A stretch of 64,000 nt of DNA. It comes from Mangrovibacterium lignilyticum. Lineage in GTDB: Bacteria; Bacteroidota; Bacteroidia; Bacteroidales; Prolixibacteraceae. Position 1 is the first letter of the stretch; each line of letters opens with the position of its first letter. Positions 62,652 through 64,000 of the stretch are shown here, in pieces. The stretch is taken from NCBI RefSeq assembly GCF_010882175.1, contig NZ_WKLH01000001.1:1696021-1760020 (forward strand), written 5' to 3'. The position numbers and the translations under genes are program-made. The notes beneath the pieces were generated by a model, which did no database searches, was not told where the DNA came from, and saw only the letters and a program-made list of their open reading frames with translations.

Positions 62652-64000
62652 TTAAAGCATAAAACGGGTACGTAACCACAAACTTTGGTAAGGTTTCAAT
62701 TCAATCGAATCGGGATTTAAAAGCTCCCAGGTCAGCACGTCGCGGCAAAATTCCATCAGTCCGGCAGGCAACATCACAGATTGCTTCTGATTGGTCAGGT
62801 TGTACAGGCAAACCACCGAGTCTTCCATATGAACTGTTTTCCGCAAAACACAGAAGAATTCATTGCCCAAATCGATAACCAATTGCTGGGTCTCGGGAGA
62901 GAAAGCGATCATGTTGCGACGAATGCCGGTTCGTTTATTCAGTTCAGCCAGAATTGCTGAATGCTGCGGATAATCCTCCAACAGGCTGTTGATCTCTTCC
63001 AGGGTAAATTTGCGCCGGTTGATGGAGCGATTAACACCGGTTTCTTTCAATCCTTCATAATCGTTCGGAAGACCAAATAAATTTAAAAAGTAAAAAGCCG
63101 GCACTCCCTGCAACGAAAGCATGATGGTTTGGGAGAGCAAGAAACGCTTCACCTGGTATTCATCAATACCTTCTTTTGTCCCCTTCAGCGCATCAAAGTA
63201 AGTAACATTTATTTCGTACGGCACATGCTTATCACCCAGTTGGCGGGTGGTGACACGAGCTCCAAATTCTTTCAGCTTCTCAATCATCGGCAATTTTTCG
63301 TCATCGGGCATAATGCCTTCAAGCGGACGAACACCAATCCCATCGTGCGATGAGGTGAAATTAAGATAAGTTGTTCCTCTTCGGGGGTCGCTTAACTCTT
63401 TTGCCCAATGGGTCAAATACGATCCATTCCCGGTATGCAGTGCGTGCAAAATAAGTGGCGGAAGGGCAAATTGATAAATGAGGTGAGCCTCGTCACCCAA
63501 ACCGAAATAAGTAATATTCTCGCGATGTGGAACGTTCGTTTCCGTTAGCAGCAAAGCTCCCGGATAACAATAATCCATCACATCGCGAAACAGACTGACG
63601 ATCTCATGAGTTTCATGCTCGTGCATGCAGGATGTTCCCGATGCTTTCCACAAAAAAGCAATCGCATCGAGCCGTACCACCCGAATCCCTTTTTCCATAT
63701 AGAAAAGAAACACATTCAGCATTTCTTTCAGCAATTCCGGATTGGCATAATCCAGATCGACCTGATCGGAGCTAAAGGTTGTCCACACCTCCTTAGGACC
63801 TTGAGCTGTTTCTACCGGAGTCAGCAAAGGGCTGCTTCGCGGGCGGATCACATTCGAAACATCGAAATCAACCGGTGGAACAAAGAAATAATCTTTGCCC
63901 GGAGCCTTTCCTTCTTTGAACTGCCTAAACCACACACCAATACTACTGGCGTGATTGGCTACCAAATCGGCCATCAGAATAAAATCTTCCTCGAGCTTTT
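62652..64000 (-). CDS. GH13_18 sugar phosphorylase, probably glucosylglycerate phosphorylase; 5' end outside window
   Basis: At least 449 residues visible; the frame is open to the window edge (residues before the internal Met at 63974 read KLEEDFIL and lead into DLVANH, GH13 region I), so the start lies beyond 64000. Catalytic residues: nucleophile Asp in VVRLDAIAFLWK, acid/base Glu in LLTETNVPH and transition-state Asp in SSHDGIGVRP. The motif GTSCMHEHETHEI is typical of the sucrose/glucosylglycerate phosphorylase subfamily 18. Sucrose or glucosylglycerol activity is possible, but the adjacent glycerate kinase gene favours glucosylglycerate + phosphate giving glucose-1-phosphate + D-glycerate, as for E. 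coli YcjM. Confidence 0.85.
   Translation of the reverse strand, partial: KLEEDFILMADLVANHASSIGVWFRQFKEGKAPGKDYFFVPPVDFDVSNVIRPRSSPLLTPVETAQGPKEVWTTFSSDQVDLDYANPELLKEMLNVFLFYMEKGIRVVRLDAIAFLWKASGTSCMHEHETHEIVSLFRDVMDYCYPGALLLTETNVPHRENITYFGLGDEAHLIYQFALPPLILHALHTGNGSYLTHWAKELSDPRRGTTYLNFTSSHDGIGVRPLEGIMPDDEKLPMIEKLKEFGARVTTRQLGDKHVPYEINVTYFDALKGTKEGIDEYQVKRFLLSQTIMLSLQGVPAFYFLNLFGLPNDYEGLKETGVNRSINRRKFTLEEINSLLEDYPQHSAILAELNKRTGIRRNMIAFSPETQQLVIDLGNEFFCVLRKTVHMEDSVVCLYNLTNQKQSVMLPAGLMEFCRDVLTWELLNPDSIELKPYQSLWLRTRFML

Overview
The window comes from a chromosome of the phylum Bacteroidota. It has SusC/SusD pairs, a FecR/ECF sigma pair, a hybrid two-component regulator, a type IX secretion protein (PorZ) and promoters of the TTG-N17-20-TAnnTTTG type. 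The density of pectin and xyloglucan genes and the succinate dehydrogenase/fumarate reductase of the C-A-B type suggest a polysaccharide-degrading member of the Marinilabiliales/Prolixibacteraceae kind. That placement is inference; no 16S gene is present.

Layout. Positions 1-3.6 kb hold two tandem GIN-domain (DUF2807) envelope proteins, a small stress-type cassette (YtxH, holin-like membrane protein, helical protein) and a four-helix membrane protein. Positions 3.6-7.1 kb hold sdhC-sdhA-sdhB on the minus strand with a recognisable promoter. A tRNA-Arg(CCT) lies at 7.45 kb. From there to 13.2 kb the DNA is much more AT-rich: a frameshifted BamE-like lipoprotein remnant, a Bacteroidota lipoprotein of unknown function, two radical SAM proteins and a divergent KAS III (FabH-like) enzyme. 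This looks like an acquired cassette, although no integrase or attachment repeat is visible.

Positions 13.3-34.6 kb hold a locus for pectin, probably rhamnogalacturonan-I: a ROK regulator, a SusC/SusD pair, an STN-esterase fusion, GH28, a DUF6250-like protein, a PL26-like exolyase, a PL22-like oligogalacturonide lyase, a second SusC/SusD pair with an STN signalling domain, FecR and a divergent ECF sigma factor. A strong terminator separates the second SusC/SusD pair from the enzyme genes.

Positions 34.6-50.8 kb hold a hybrid two-component regulator and a xyloglucan-type locus: SusC, SusD, a surface glycan-binding candidate, BACON-GH5 and PA14-containing GH31. Between the regulator and GH31 sits the most unusual feature of the window, about twenty 21-bp units with a near-palindromic core (38.95-39.37 kb), which no gene explains.

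Positions 51.2-57.1 kb are mostly housekeeping genes: a catalytically degenerate GIY-YIG protein, a SPOR lipoprotein, an aminotransferase homologue that has lost its PLP lysine, and an rdgB-porZ-recO operon. Positions 58.2-64 kb hold a MacB/FtsX-type ABC transporter and a glycerate kinase next to a GH13_18 phosphorylase. The last pair fits phosphorolysis of glucosylglycerate, with the glycerate kinase using the released D-glycerate. Both the first and the last genes are cut by the window edge.
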